Shown in pieces: positions 26,366 through 36,152 of a stretch of 64,000 bases of DNA (position 1 is the stretch's first letter; each line of letters opens with the position of its first letter). The notes below the pieces were generated by a model. That model had not been told where the DNA came from. It was given only the letters and a program-made list of their open reading frames with translations, and did not search any database. The position numbers and the translations under genes were made by a program. The DNA is from Cecembia rubra (GTDB lineage: Bacteria; Bacteroidota; Bacteroidia; Cytophagales; Cyclobacteriaceae): positions 186,001 to 250,000 of the forward strand of contig NZ_PYGF01000001.1 of NCBI RefSeq assembly GCF_003014575.1. Direction: 5' to 3'.

Positions 26366-29300
26366 ATGAATCAAAAATTTACTGTTCCTATTCTCCTCTT
26401 TTTGCTTTTGGGTCTGGTTTTAAGAAGTCATGCCCAAACTCAGGTGAGGGGTAAGGTTGTGTCTCAGGAAGACGGGCAACCGCTTCCAGGGGTTACTATT
26501 TTGGTACAGAATACTACAATAGGTTCTGTCACGGATGTTGATGGTAATTATACTATCAATGTTCCAAGTGAAAATTCAGTTCTGACTTTTTCATTTATAG
26601 GATTTAAGCAGCAGGTTATCCCTGTCAATGGAAGATCTGTTGTCAATGTTAACATGGTCACTGATACGGAACAACTTTCAGAAGTTGTGGTCACTGCTTT
26701 TGGCCTGACTCAAGAAAAGAAAAAGATTTCATTTGCTGCACAGGAAGTTCGTGGAGATGAAATCCTGGCATCCCGTGAACAAAACGTCATTGATGCTTTG
26801 AATGCTAAAGTGGCAGGGGTTCAAGTAACAAGGCAAGGTGGATCAGCTGGTGCCGGTTCCAGTATAGTTATCCGAGGGATTCAATCTATTTCCGGGCAAA
26901 ACCAACCTTTGATTGTAGTGGATGGTATCCCGGTAAACAACTCTTTCCGGGCTTCCATTGGAACTTCTGCAGGTGTTGATTATGCCAACAGGGCTATTGA
27001 TATCAATCCAAATGATATCGAAAATATCACTGTTTTGAAAGGGCCTGCAGCCACATCCCTATATGGTATCCAAGGTGCTACAGGAGTAGTTTTGATTACC
27101 ACCAAAAAGGGTTCAAAGCAGAAAGGCTTCACAGTTGATATTTCAACCAACAATTCTACAGACCGCATCATGAATTATTTCCCACAACAATTGAGGTACA
27201 GTCAGGGAGATAATGGTATTTTCAATGGAGGTACAACTTTCAATCATTATGGAGCTCCAATGTCCACTTTGAGATATGATGAGTCTACCCCAAATATTAA
27301 GGATCCTAGGGGAACTATAGTAGACATGAACCATCCCAACGCAGGTCCAAGAGTTCCTATTTATGACAATCAACGCCTTTTTTTTCAGAATGGATTTACT
27401 AACGATACCCATGTAGCCGTATCTTCTTCCAATGATAAATCCAACTTTTATCTTTCTGCAGGCAATATGTTTCAGCAGGGTATAATTCCAAATAATACCT
27501 TTAACAGGACTTCTATCAAATTATCGGCAGATTCTAAGTTGACCGAGCGTTTTAAAATCGGAGGTTCCGTGAATTATGTCAACAGTACCAGTACAAAATT
27601 TGGCAGGGGTGATAACTTCTCAGATGCCATTCAGGGACTTTATAGGACCCCTCCTTCATTTGATAATTCCGCTGGTTTTGTTTATCCCAGTGGGGTTCAA
27701 AGAAACTTTAGGGGAGCTGTAGATGGTTCTGTTCCCTTCAGTCCTGACAACCCTTTCTGGACAGTCGAAAAAAACCCGTACAATGATAATGTCAATCGAT
27801 TTATTTCATTTCTGCAAACTGACATCAAGGCAACGGAATGGTTGAATATTACCCATAGACTTGGTTTTGATTTCACTTATGATGCCCGTACACAAGTCTG
27901 GGCGCCCTCCTCATCCGGAGGGGCAGCTATTTCTGCAAGTGGTGCTTTGGGAGGAAGGATTGTAGAGGATACTTATACAGATAAAATCCTTAATTCCGAT
28001 TTCATCATTACTGCAAATAAAGATGTTAGTGAGAAAGTCAACCTATCTTTCCTTGTTGGTCATAACATGTTCTCTTCCAATACCATGAGCATGTTTATGA
28101 ACGGGACTAATTTTGCAATACCGGGTTTGACTAATATCGCAAATACACAAGAAAACCCAATTTTCACAAAGACTGATTTTCGAAGAATGACCCAAGCGGT
28201 ATTTTCGAGGGGTTCTATTGGATATTTGAATTCGATTTTCCTTGAACTTTCGGTCAGAAATGAATGGGCTTCTACCTTACCTGCCAATAACCGATCATTT
28301 ACTTATGGTAGTGCCGGTCTAAGTGTAGCGGTTACAGATCTTTTCAAAATTGAAAGCCGAGCTTTGAGCTTTGCAAAACTTAGAGGTTCCTATGCCGGTG
28401 CCGGTAATATTCCCCCTGCATATTCCACAGAGACTTTCTATAACATTGCCACTACCAGCACGCGATATGCTCCAGGTGTAAGATTCCCGATTGATGGAGT
28501 GGGAGGAGTCTTATTGAGTCCTTCAGCTGGTAACAATAACCTTAGAGCAGAATTTACCAATACGTATGAAATTGGTGCCGATTTAAGGTTTTATGAAAAC
28601 AGGTTCGGACTGGATGTGACCTATTACAATGCTATCAGCCGTGACCAGATAGTTTCTGTTCCAATCCCTGCTTCCACAGGATTTACTTCTCAATTGATTA
28701 ACTCTGGTGAAATCCAGAACAAAGGGATTGAAGCTGTATTGACAGCAACTGTTGTAAATAAAGGTGATTTCAACTGGGATATGGTATTCAATTTTACCCG
28801 CAACAGAAATTTTGTGATTTCTCTACCCAATGATGAGCCAATAGTCAATAACCTTTTTGGGGCCCGTATCCAAAGCCGATTGATACCCGGTGAGCAGTTT
28901 GGGGTATTTTACGGAAATGCATTTTTGAGGAATGCCAATGGAGATGTTCTCATCAATCCACAAGGATTTCCAATTATGGACCCTGTTCAAAGGATGATCG
29001 GTAATCCCAATCCCGATTATCTGATTGGATGGAGGAATAACTTTACTTACAAAAATTTCAATCTGACTTTCCTTTGGGATATCCGTAAAGGTGGGGATAT
29101 AGTAAATGTAACAGCTTTCTGGATGGGTAATGGTTCGGGAGTGGCCGAACATACCTTGGATAGAAATAAAGTAGCCATCTTCAGAGGAGTAATCGAGAAC
29201 CCAAATGGAGACAACCATGGCCAAGTGAACAACATACCTGTTACCTTGAACCAAGCAGCTTTCCAAGGAGTTGGTCCAGCCATGTCTTTTGGTAGAGAAT

Positions 29301-29566
29301 TGACAGAGCGGTGGGTACAGGATGGTTCCTGGATTCGCCTTCGGGATGTCAACCTGACTTATCAGATCCCAATGAGCGTTTCGAGGAAAATGGGAATGAG
29401 CAGAGCTTCTGTGGGTATCTATGGACGAAACTTGCTTCTATTTACCAATTATGGAGGTATTGATCCAGAGACCAATCTAAATGGCCCCAATGCCCCTGTT
29501 GGACTTGATGCCTTTACAACTCCGAATATGAGAAGTTATGGTGCTACTATAAACGTTTCTTTTTAA
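26366..29566 (+). CDS. SusC/RagA-family TonB-linked outer-membrane transporter
   Basis: A 1066-residue SusC-type receptor. The signal peptide is at 1-24 (ending SHAQ). A CarboxypepD_reg domain at about 28-105 has DGQPLPGVTILVQN and the canonical SFIGFKQQ. The SusC plug (~120-240) includes VIDALNAKVAGVQV, VIRGIQSISGQNQPLIVVDG and NDIENITVLKGPAATSLYG. The barrel ends in YGATINVSF with terminal phenylalanine. With the SusD protein encoded 18 nt downstream it forms a pedal-bin importer for oligomers, driven by TonB. The neighbourhood has peptidases and no glycoside hydrolases, so peptides are the more likely cargo than glycans (inference). Confidence 0.94.
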   Translation: MNQKFTVPILLFLLLGLVLRSHAQTQVRGKVVSQEDGQPLPGVTILVQNTTIGSVTDVDGNYTINVPSENSVLTFSFIGFKQQVIPVNGRSVVNVNMVTDTEQLSEVVVTAFGLTQEKKKISFAAQEVRGDEILASREQNVIDALNAKVAGVQVTRQGGSAGAGSSIVIRGIQSISGQNQPLIVVDGIPVNNSFRASIGTSAGVDYANRAIDINPNDIENITVLKGPAATSLYGIQGATGVVLITTKKGSKQKGFTVDISTNNSTDRIMNYFPQQLRYSQGDNGIFNGGTTFNHYGAPMSTLRYDESTPNIKDPRGTIVDMNHPNAGPRVPIYDNQRLFFQNGFTNDTHVAVSSSNDKSNFYLSAGNMFQQGIIPNNTFNRTSIKLSADSKLTERFKIGGSVNYVNSTSTKFGRGDNFSDAIQGLYRTPPSFDNSAGFVYPSGVQRNFRGAVDGSVPFSPDNPFWTVEKNPYNDNVNRFISFLQTDIKATEWLNITHRLGFDFTYDARTQVWAPSSSGGAAISASGALGGRIVEDTYTDKILNSDFIITANKDVSEKVNLSFLVGHNMFSSNTMSMFMNGTNFAIPGLTNIANTQENPIFTKTDFRRMTQAVFSRGSIGYLNSIFLELSVRNEWASTLPANNRSFTYGSAGLSVAVTDLFKIESRALSFAKLRGSYAGAGNIPPAYSTETFYNIATTSTRYAPGVRFPIDGVGGVLLSPSAGNNNLRAEFTNTYEIGADLRFYENRFGLDVTYYNAISRDQIVSVPIPASTGFTSQLINSGEIQNKGIEAVLTATVVNKGDFNWDMVFNFTRNRNFVISLPNDEPIVNNLFGARIQSRLIPGEQFGVFYGNAFLRNANGDVLINPQGFPIMDPVQRMIGNPNPDYLIGWRNNFTYKNFNLTFLWDIRKGGDIVNVTAFWMGNGSGVAEHTLDRNKVAIFRGVIENPNGDNHGQVNNIPVTLNQAAFQGVGPAMSFGRELTERWVQDGSWIRLRDVNLTYQIPMSVSRKMGMSRASVGIYGRNLLLFTNYGGIDPETNLNGPNAPVGLDAFTTPNMRSYGATINVSF

Positions 29567-29584
29567 CCTCTAAACTTGAACGAA

Positions 29585-31030
29585 ATGAAAAATAAAATCA
29601 TATCATTTATACTTCTGTTGGCGGTTTTTGTATCCTGTGATAGTTTTGATGAAATCAACACCAATCCTAATCAGGCAACAGATGCCTCTATTCAGGTAAT
29701 TTATCCAGGGGTTACTGCAGCATTTGTATATGGTATTGCAGGGGAATCGGCACAGTTTACCAGTATTCTGATGCAATATTTAACTGGTATATTGGGTGAT
29801 CAGCAACAAGTAAATAATTATGCATTCATAGCAGATATGAGTGATGCAACTTGGAACAGATTTTACACCAATTGTCTGAATAATATTCAAACAATCAAAG
29901 CCAAAGCTACAGAACAAGGTGCCAGCCACTATGCAGGTGCAGCCAAAATCATGGAAGCAGCGATTCTTGCTTATTCTGTGGATTTATGGAATGATATCCC
30001 ATATTCAGAAGCATTGCAATTAGATAGGATTTCCCAGCCTAGGTTTGATGATGCTGCAGGAATATATCAAAGGGTTCAGCAATTATTGGATGAAGGTATC
30101 GCTGATCTAAATGCCAACAGTACTACAAGTCCTAGTACCAATGATTTGGTCTATAGGGCCAATAATGAAAACCTTTGGAGACAAAATTCTAGACCCAGAT
30201 GGATTATGTTTGCCAACGCACTCAAAGCAAGGTATTCCAACCATCTCTCTAAAGTTGATCCTCAAGGTTCAGCAACAGCAGCTTTGGCGGCGATTGATGC
30301 GGGATCTTTCAACTCAAATGCTGACCATCCAAATGTCGTATTCGGATCGGAATTTGCAGGTCCTTGGTTTCCATTTTTCCAAACAACTTTTGGTGAAAAT
30401 AACGTTGGAATCAGCCAGCGTTTCATTGACTTGTTGAGAGACAGAGTGGCACCTGGTACAGATGATCCACGTTTGGTGTACTTTGTGAGACCTACCACTG
30501 CAGGCCTTTATGTTGGTGTGCCAAATGGCGCAGCTTCAAGACCATCTGGAAATGTATTACCTGGGCCATATATCAATAGGAGAGAGGCACCAACTCCTGT
30601 TTTTAATTATTCAGAGCTGAAATTTATTGAGGCAGAAGCCGCTTTAAGGTTAGGTCAGAACCAAAGAGCTGCCAATGCCCATAATGCAGCAGTTTTGGCA
30701 TCACTTCAAAGAATCACAGGAGGAACCAACCAAGCCTATATTGATAGGTTCGGAGCCGAGACAGCTGCTACTATCAGTTTGGAAAAAATAATGGTAGAAA
30801 AGCATATCGATATGTTCCTCCAAGCGGAAGCTTGGACGGATTGGAGAAGGACTACACCATCTGGTACTCCTAACACAGCTTCGGGAATTCCGGCTTTGGT
30901 CCCTGCTCCTTCCAATACAACACAAGGTAACTTCCCGCGAAGGTTTATTTACCCAAATAGGGAAGTTGTCAATAATTCTGCAAATGTTCCAAATGTTACT
31001 AACCTTGACAGGGTTTTCTGGGATAGGTAA
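29585..31030 (+). CDS. SusD/RagB-family surface lipoprotein
   Basis: A 481-residue lipoprotein with lipobox FVSC at about residues 15-18. It shows the SusD-like_2 pattern: INTNPNQA just after the lipid anchor, VDLWNDIPYSEAL, FIEAEAALRLGQ in the TPR-like part, and EKIMVEKHIDMFLQAEAWTDWRR near the end. It would cap the SusC barrel and bind substrate outside the cell. An in-frame TTG 9 nt upstream is disregarded in favour of the ATG that begins the signal peptide. Family placement is firm; ligand is not. Confidence 0.93.
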   Translation: MKNKIISFILLLAVFVSCDSFDEINTNPNQATDASIQVIYPGVTAAFVYGIAGESAQFTSILMQYLTGILGDQQQVNNYAFIADMSDATWNRFYTNCLNNIQTIKAKATEQGASHYAGAAKIMEAAILAYSVDLWNDIPYSEALQLDRISQPRFDDAAGIYQRVQQLLDEGIADLNANSTTSPSTNDLVYRANNENLWRQNSRPRWIMFANALKARYSNHLSKVDPQGSATAALAAIDAGSFNSNADHPNVVFGSEFAGPWFPFFQTTFGENNVGISQRFIDLLRDRVAPGTDDPRLVYFVRPTTAGLYVGVPNGAASRPSGNVLPGPYINRREAPTPVFNYSELKFIEAEAALRLGQNQRAANAHNAAVLASLQRITGGTNQAYIDRFGAETAATISLEKIMVEKHIDMFLQAEAWTDWRRTTPSGTPNTASGIPALVPAPSNTTQGNFPRRFIYPNREVVNNSANVPNVTNLDRVFWDR

Positions 31031-31052
31031 TAAATTTAATGAATAAAGACTT

Positions 31053-31469
31053 ATGAAAAATTTCATCAATATTCTAGCAATCTCCTTAATTGCGGTATTC
31101 CTTTCCTCATGCATTCTTGAGGACCAAGAACCGGAGTATGATGTTGTAGGAGCAGTAGGTACTATTGCAACTTTAACGGCTTCTAATAGCAACCCCGCTG
31201 TTGGAGAAACGGTTACCTTTACCTTATTGATCTATTCTGAACATGAACCAGCTACTGAGTTGAGAATGAATAGGGTTCAGGGGTCGACGGTTACCAATGT
31301 TGAAACAAAGACTTTTACAAGTTGGAACACAGACGATTCTTACCAGGAAACCTTTCAATTTCAGGTTCCAGCAGGAACTGCGGGTACTGCCCTCACTTTC
31401 CAATTTGCATTGGTAACCAGAAGTAATTTTGTGACAACGAGAAATATTACAATCAACGTCCGTCCTTAA
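31053..31469 (+). CDS. Small SusCD-associated lipoprotein with Ig-like fold
   Basis: A 138-residue lipoprotein (lipobox LSSC, residues ~17-20, followed by acidic LEDQEPEYD, which favours surface export in Bacteroidota). The mature part is one beta-sandwich-like domain: LTASNSNPAVGETVTFTLLI, ETFQFQVPAGTAGTALTF and a final TRNITINVRP. It resembles the small PKD/Ig-like third partners found after SusD genes and probably helps bind or present the substrate at the surface. It ends at a strong terminator, so susC-susD-lipoprotein is the transcript. Confidence 0.75.
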   Translation: MKNFINILAISLIAVFLSSCILEDQEPEYDVVGAVGTIATLTASNSNPAVGETVTFTLLIYSEHEPATELRMNRVQGSTVTNVETKTFTSWNTDDSYQETFQFQVPAGTAGTALTFQFALVTRSNFVTTRNITINVRP

Positions 31470-31490
31470 ATTTTGCTTTAGAACTGATAG

Positions 31491-31523
31491 ACTCTCCTGT
31501 ATTGTTTACAGGAGAGTTTTTTA
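31491..31523 (+). terminator. Intrinsic terminator of the SusCD operon
   Basis: An 11-bp perfect stem (ACTCTCCTGTA / TACAGGAGAGT) with a 5-nt loop is followed by TTTTTTA. Confidence 0.9.
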
Positions 31524-31584
31524 TTTACAGAAAAGCAAAGCCCATTCTTTGTTTTTATTTGCTAAATTATGTGCTGCTAACATT

Positions 31585-33681
31585 ATGGATATGAAAAAAG
31601 TAAAGCTGTCAATCTTCATTTTTCTATTAGGTTTTAACCTTTTCGCTCAAAGCTTCACCATGGAGCAGGTGACTTCTTTCCCATTTCCTTCAGAGCTTAC
31701 AGCTTCCAATTCAAAAGATTGGATTGCCTGGGCCATGAATGAAAAAGGCCTAAGGAATATCTATTTAGCACAAGCACCTCATTTTGATACTAAAAAGGTT
31801 ACAAATTTCTCCGTCGATGATGGTCAAGAAATCAGCAGCTTACAATTTACGCCGGATGGGAACAACTTAATTTTTGTAAGAGGAGGGGAGCATGGCAGTA
31901 ATTGGGACTGGAATGTAGGGATCAATCCCTCTCAGTCCACATTTATGCCGAAGGTTGAAATATGGAAATTGGCATTGGTTAATGGAAAGGTTGAAATGAT
32001 CACTGAAGGTGATGAACCTATAGTATCCCCAGACAGCAAAACAGTTGCCTACATTAAAAACCGACAGGTTTGGACTTTTGACTTAAATGATCCAAAACCC
32101 GCACAATTATTTGAGATCAAAGGATCGGTTGCTAACTTGAGCTGGTCACCAAGTGGGGATCTTTTGCTTTTTATAGTCAATAGAGGTACACATTCCATGG
32201 TTGCTGTTTTTGATCTTCGGGAAAAAAGTCTTCGCTACCTTTCCCCTTCCTTCAGCAGGGATACAAGTCCAAGATGGTCACCTGATGGCAGGAAAGTAAC
32301 CTTTATCAGAAGGCCTGGTGGAAAACCAGAACCACAGCCCATTTTGGAACAGCGACATAATCCTTGGGAAATTTGGACAGCTGACATTCAAACGACAGAA
32401 GGAAAGATGCGCTGGAAAGCTCCGGAAACCTTAAGAGGTTCAATTTCCACAACCCATGGTGGAGCCAATCTTCATTGGGCAGCAGATAACCAATTGATTT
32501 ATTTGTCTTATGAGGATGGTTGGCCTCATTTATATGCCATGGATGCTGAAGCTGGCCTTTCAAGGCAGCTAACCAAAGGAAATTTCATGGTTGAACATGT
32601 ACTATTGACACCGGATAAAAAATCTCTGCTTTTTACAGCCAATACCGGTCCACTGAAAGATGATATAGATAGAAGACACATTGGGAGGGTGGATATTCTC
32701 AGCGGGAAAATGGATATTTGGTCACAGGGTGAAAGCATAGAGACCAATCCTGTTATATTATCCGGAAATCAATTTTTAGCCTGTATTTCTTCCAATTCAA
32801 AAAGGCCAATGCTACCTACCATTTTGTCTTTGGAAACCGGACAAATGAAAGTAATTGGAGAAAGCATTTTGCCACCTGATTTTCCTTTGGAACAAATGCT
32901 AACACCAAAGCAGGTCATTTTTAAATCTCCAGATGGTTTGAATATCCATGCACAAATCTTTGAAAAGGAAGGAGGAGAAGGCAAAAAGCCTGCTGTTCTA
33001 TTTGTACATGGTGGGCCACAAAGGCAAATGTTGCTGGGATGGCATTATGGAGATTATTATTCCAATACTTATGCAATCAATCAATACCTGGCCAATATGG
33101 GATTTGTAGTCCTATCGGTCAATTTCAGATTGGGAATTGGATATGGCCATGAATTTCATAAACCTGAACGAACTTATTGGCAAGGTGCTGAAGAATATTT
33201 AGATGTAAAAGCGGCTGGTGAATATTTGGCTTCTTTACCCCAGGTAGATGATCAAAGAATTGGAATTTATGGCGGTTCTTATGGCGGATATCTTACAGCC
33301 TTGGCACTTGCCAAGGATTCTGGTTTATTTAAAGTGGGGGTAGATATCCATGGGGTCCACGAACTGTCAAGTAGATTGGAAATGCCGGAAGGATTTGAAA
33401 AAGCGCCCGACTTTGAAAAAGCACAAAAAACGGCATTCTATTCATCTCCCTTAGCCTATTTGGATACCTGGACTTCTCCAGTTTTATTTATCCATGGAGA
33501 TGATGACAGGAATGTTCAGGTCAGTCAGACTGTGGATTTGATCAGGAGGTTTGAAGAGCGCAAGATGCCATTTGAATATTTGATAATTCCTGATGATTCA
33601 CACCATTGGATGAAATATGCTAATTTGGTAAAGGTCAATACTGCAACTGTAGATTTTTTGCAGAAACATTTGAAGCCCTAA
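31585..33681 (+). CDS. S9-family serine peptidase (prolyl oligopeptidase/DPP-like)
   Basis: A 698-residue secreted peptidase: signal peptide MKKVKLSIFIFLLGFNLFAQ (after a possible MD), a WD40-like propeller (ISSLQFTPDGNNLIF, VANLSWSPSGDLLLF, SPRWSPDGRKVTF) to about residue 430, then an alpha/beta-hydrolase domain. The nucleophile serine is in GIYGGSYGGYL, the aspartate in HGDDDRNV and the histidine in DDSHHW. It would release small peptides in the periplasm. An in-frame TTG at 31549 is rejected; ATG at 31585 or 31591 gives a normal signal. It overlaps the next gene by one base. Its place after the SusCD operon supports a peptide-use locus. Confidence 0.92.
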   Translation: MDMKKVKLSIFIFLLGFNLFAQSFTMEQVTSFPFPSELTASNSKDWIAWAMNEKGLRNIYLAQAPHFDTKKVTNFSVDDGQEISSLQFTPDGNNLIFVRGGEHGSNWDWNVGINPSQSTFMPKVEIWKLALVNGKVEMITEGDEPIVSPDSKTVAYIKNRQVWTFDLNDPKPAQLFEIKGSVANLSWSPSGDLLLFIVNRGTHSMVAVFDLREKSLRYLSPSFSRDTSPRWSPDGRKVTFIRRPGGKPEPQPILEQRHNPWEIWTADIQTTEGKMRWKAPETLRGSISTTHGGANLHWAADNQLIYLSYEDGWPHLYAMDAEAGLSRQLTKGNFMVEHVLLTPDKKSLLFTANTGPLKDDIDRRHIGRVDILSGKMDIWSQGESIETNPVILSGNQFLACISSNSKRPMLPTILSLETGQMKVIGESILPPDFPLEQMLTPKQVIFKSPDGLNIHAQIFEKEGGEGKKPAVLFVHGGPQRQMLLGWHYGDYYSNTYAINQYLANMGFVVLSVNFRLGIGYGHEFHKPERTYWQGAEEYLDVKAAGEYLASLPQVDDQRIGIYGGSYGGYLTALALAKDSGLFKVGVDIHGVHELSSRLEMPEGFEKAPDFEKAQKTAFYSSPLAYLDTWTSPVLFIHGDDDRNVQVSQTVDLIRRFEERKMPFEYLIIPDDSHHWMKYANLVKVNTATVDFLQKHLKP

Positions 33682-34964
33682 TGAGAAAATATTGCTCGCT
33701 TCTAATTTTGATTTTGGTATTTATTGGATTGGATACCCGTGCTCAAAAACTTACAGAAAGAAAAGTCCGAAAACTTTTTGATAAATCTTCTTTGATGCAA
33801 GAACACTTTGTAGGTTTTATCCTTCAGGAAGAAGGAGGGAAGATAGTGTTTTCCCAACATGAAGATATACATTTTGTTCCTGCATCCAACACCAAATTGC
33901 TTACCTTGTATGCAGGGTTGCAGATTCTCGGAGACTCGATTCCAGCATTTCACTATGAGGTTTCCGGGGATTCATTGATAATTTGGGCTACAGGAGACCC
34001 ATCTCTTCTTCATCCAGATCTTGACAATGGGAAAGTTTTTCATTTTTTGAGGAATACACCATATCAGATTTTTTTGGCTGAGCAGCATCCCATAGTATTT
34101 GAACCAAGCTATTGGCGTTCTGACCCTGCACTTTTTCCGATTTATGGAAATACAGCTACTATTTCAAAGGATAGTCAGGCAGGTTTGCAGGTGAGTCCCA
34201 AAGCAATGGGTAGTTTCATTAAACCTGATTCCAGTCTTTTTCAGAACAAATTTAATATTGTACGCAGCAAATCAGGGAATGAATTGATCTATCCCCATCT
34301 CCCCATACCCGATGGATTTCAGGATAGGGTTCCGTTTCCTATGGATCTACATATGAGCAGGTATTTATTGCAGGATACCTTGAAAAGGACTGTTAATCTT
34401 GTAAGAAGGCAAAAAGGGAAAAATATAAAGACATATTACAGTATCCCATCGGATAGCCTATATAAACATATGATGCTTCCCAGTGACAATTTCCTGGCTG
34501 AGCAGATTTTGATTCTTTGTTCTGGGATGATAAGTGATACATTGGATGCAAAGAAAACCATTGACTATCTCAATGAATATTGGTTGAATGAATTGAAGAA
34601 TGTCCCAATTTGGGAAGATGGTTCAGGTCTTTCAAGGTACAATCTGTTTACGCCTATGACAGTACTGGAAATTTTGAATAGACTGGAAGGGATTGTAGGC
34701 AACAAAGAAAGATTAAAATGCTTTTTTCCTGCAGGTGGAGTTTCAGGTACATTAAGGACAGCATATAAACTTGATGAGGGGAAACCATTTGTCTGGGCAA
34801 AGACAGGTTCACTACGGAATATGCACTTGCAAAGTGGATGGATGGAAACCAGAAAAGGAAAGACTTATCGGTTTGTTTTTATGAACAATAATTTTGTGCG
34901 GCCAACTTCAGAGATTAGGAATGAAATGGTAAGTATTATCACATATCTTCATGATAATTATTGA
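33681..34964 (+). CDS. dacB: D-Ala-D-Ala carboxypeptidase/endopeptidase (PBP4-type, S13)
   Basis: A 427-residue low-molecular-mass penicillin-binding protein. Signal peptide about 1-21 (ending TRAQ). Active-site motifs: SNTK at 69-72 (PASNTKLLTL), SDN in LPSDNFLAEQ, and KTG in AKTGSLRN. The inserted domain typical of PBP4 lies between the first two motifs. It trims or cleaves peptidoglycan in the periplasm. The ATG overlaps the TAA of the S9 peptidase gene, suggesting coupling. The 3' end overlaps the convergent DUF6544 gene by 7 nt. Confidence 0.9.
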   Translation: MRKYCSLLILILVFIGLDTRAQKLTERKVRKLFDKSSLMQEHFVGFILQEEGGKIVFSQHEDIHFVPASNTKLLTLYAGLQILGDSIPAFHYEVSGDSLIIWATGDPSLLHPDLDNGKVFHFLRNTPYQIFLAEQHPIVFEPSYWRSDPALFPIYGNTATISKDSQAGLQVSPKAMGSFIKPDSSLFQNKFNIVRSKSGNELIYPHLPIPDGFQDRVPFPMDLHMSRYLLQDTLKRTVNLVRRQKGKNIKTYYSIPSDSLYKHMMLPSDNFLAEQILILCSGMISDTLDAKKTIDYLNEYWLNELKNVPIWEDGSGLSRYNLFTPMTVLEILNRLEGIVGNKERLKCFFPAGGVSGTLRTAYKLDEGKPFVWAKTGSLRNMHLQSGWMETRKGKTYRFVFMNNNFVRPTSEIRNEMVSIITYLHDNY

Positions 34965-36049
34965 TGGAAATTGAAAATTACTTTATCAACTTCAAACTCA
35001 GCCCATGTCCAATCCCCTGATTCCAGCCGCCAGGTTGCGGTGCATTGGGAAGGGAGAATAATTCCATCAAATTCCCTATGAGCGAGGACTTGAACAAACC
35101 ATTCCATTTTCACTGCATCTTCGCCGCTTCCCATATAACGCATTGCAGTAAACCGGATCAATTTCCCCTCTTCGTCAAATTCAAAAATCCCGGATCCTTC
35201 TGTCTGAAGGTAGGACATTGTGGCTTCAGCAGTATTTTCATCAATCTCTCTCCATTTAAATTGATCCAATGTGCAGGCAGAAGGATACCATACCAATTCT
35301 CCAATGTACCTTTGTAATGCGCTTTCATTGATTTTTGGATTGGGGCCATCTTTAGCTACAGGCAAAAAAGAAAGCAACTTGATCAACATTTCCCCTTCAC
35401 CTTGGATAAACCTATCACGGCCGTAGGTGAAGACCAATGGCATCATTTGCATATCTACCGTCCAAACAAAAGCGGGTGGGTCTGAAGTTGAGGTTTGGCT
35501 AGCTTTTGCATGATACCAATTCTCTTGTTCTGGTTTGAGTTTTATTTTGTAGGATTGTTCCATATATAGATTTTCAATTCCTGGTTTTCCGATCACACCG
35601 GAAAATTTAAGCCAGCGCTGAACTGCTTTCGGTAGACCATCAAGATTTTTTTCTTCAATGGGTTTTACAGGTTTGGAGGCATTCAAAATACTTTTGATTT
35701 CTCCATCGGCTTTTCTTTCGAATTCAAATTTGGAGAAAGCAATGATAACTATAAGGAAAAGAATGATATTTGGGATACTGCCAAATTTTGCATCAGTCCA
35801 TTGGCCAATAATTAGGATTTGGGATAAAATCAGGCCTGCAAAACCGAATAGCCACCAAAAGGGATGTCTGATGAGGTAAAATACTATGGTAACTGCTAAT
35901 ATGAAAAATGCACCCAACCAAATCAACCCAGTGGATTTGGAAATTTGTAAAGGAAAATCCTTTAAATCGAATACCTGAAATCCTTTAACAAATCCTAAAA
36001 GGTGTATAAGAGCGTGGAGCCCAATTATAATAAGGAAAGCATATCTCAT
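34958..36049 (-). CDS. DUF6544-family membrane protein
   Basis: A 363-residue protein. The N-terminal ~105 residues contain four hydrophobic segments (FLIIIGLHALIHLLGFVKGF, LIWLGAFFILAVTIVFYLI and two more). The C-terminal ~240 residues form a soluble domain with LPKAVQRWLKFSGVIGKP, the start of the DUF6544 (DUF6920) domain, and WTVDMQMMPLVFTYGRDRF. The domain is of unknown function and has a lipoprotein-carrier-like strand pattern. It is convergent with dacB. Confidence 0.8.
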   Translation of the reverse strand: MRYAFLIIIGLHALIHLLGFVKGFQVFDLKDFPLQISKSTGLIWLGAFFILAVTIVFYLIRHPFWWLFGFAGLILSQILIIGQWTDAKFGSIPNIILFLIVIIAFSKFEFERKADGEIKSILNASKPVKPIEEKNLDGLPKAVQRWLKFSGVIGKPGIENLYMEQSYKIKLKPEQENWYHAKASQTSTSDPPAFVWTVDMQMMPLVFTYGRDRFIQGEGEMLIKLLSFLPVAKDGPNPKINESALQRYIGELVWYPSACTLDQFKWREIDENTAEATMSYLQTEGSGIFEFDEEGKLIRFTAMRYMGSGEDAVKMEWFVQVLAHREFDGIILPSQCTATWRLESGDWTWAEFEVDKVIFNFHQ

Positions 36050-36118
36050 CGGAGATGATTTTATTGAAAACTTTTTAGTTTACTTGAATAAAGATAGTGT
36101 AATTCTATTAAATTTTTC

Positions 36119-36132
36119 ATGACCTAAATCAT
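36119..36132. promoter_or_regulatory. Near-perfect palindrome, second copy of 10439 motif
   Basis: ATGACCTAAATCAT differs from the perfect ATGACTTAAGTCAT at 10439-10452 in two bases, and both are followed by ATA. It ends 20 nt before the start of the lipoprotein gene at 36153. Together the two sites suggest a shared CRP/FNR-like regulator. Confidence 0.45.
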
Positions 36133-36152
36133 ATACCGTTTTGATTTAAATT

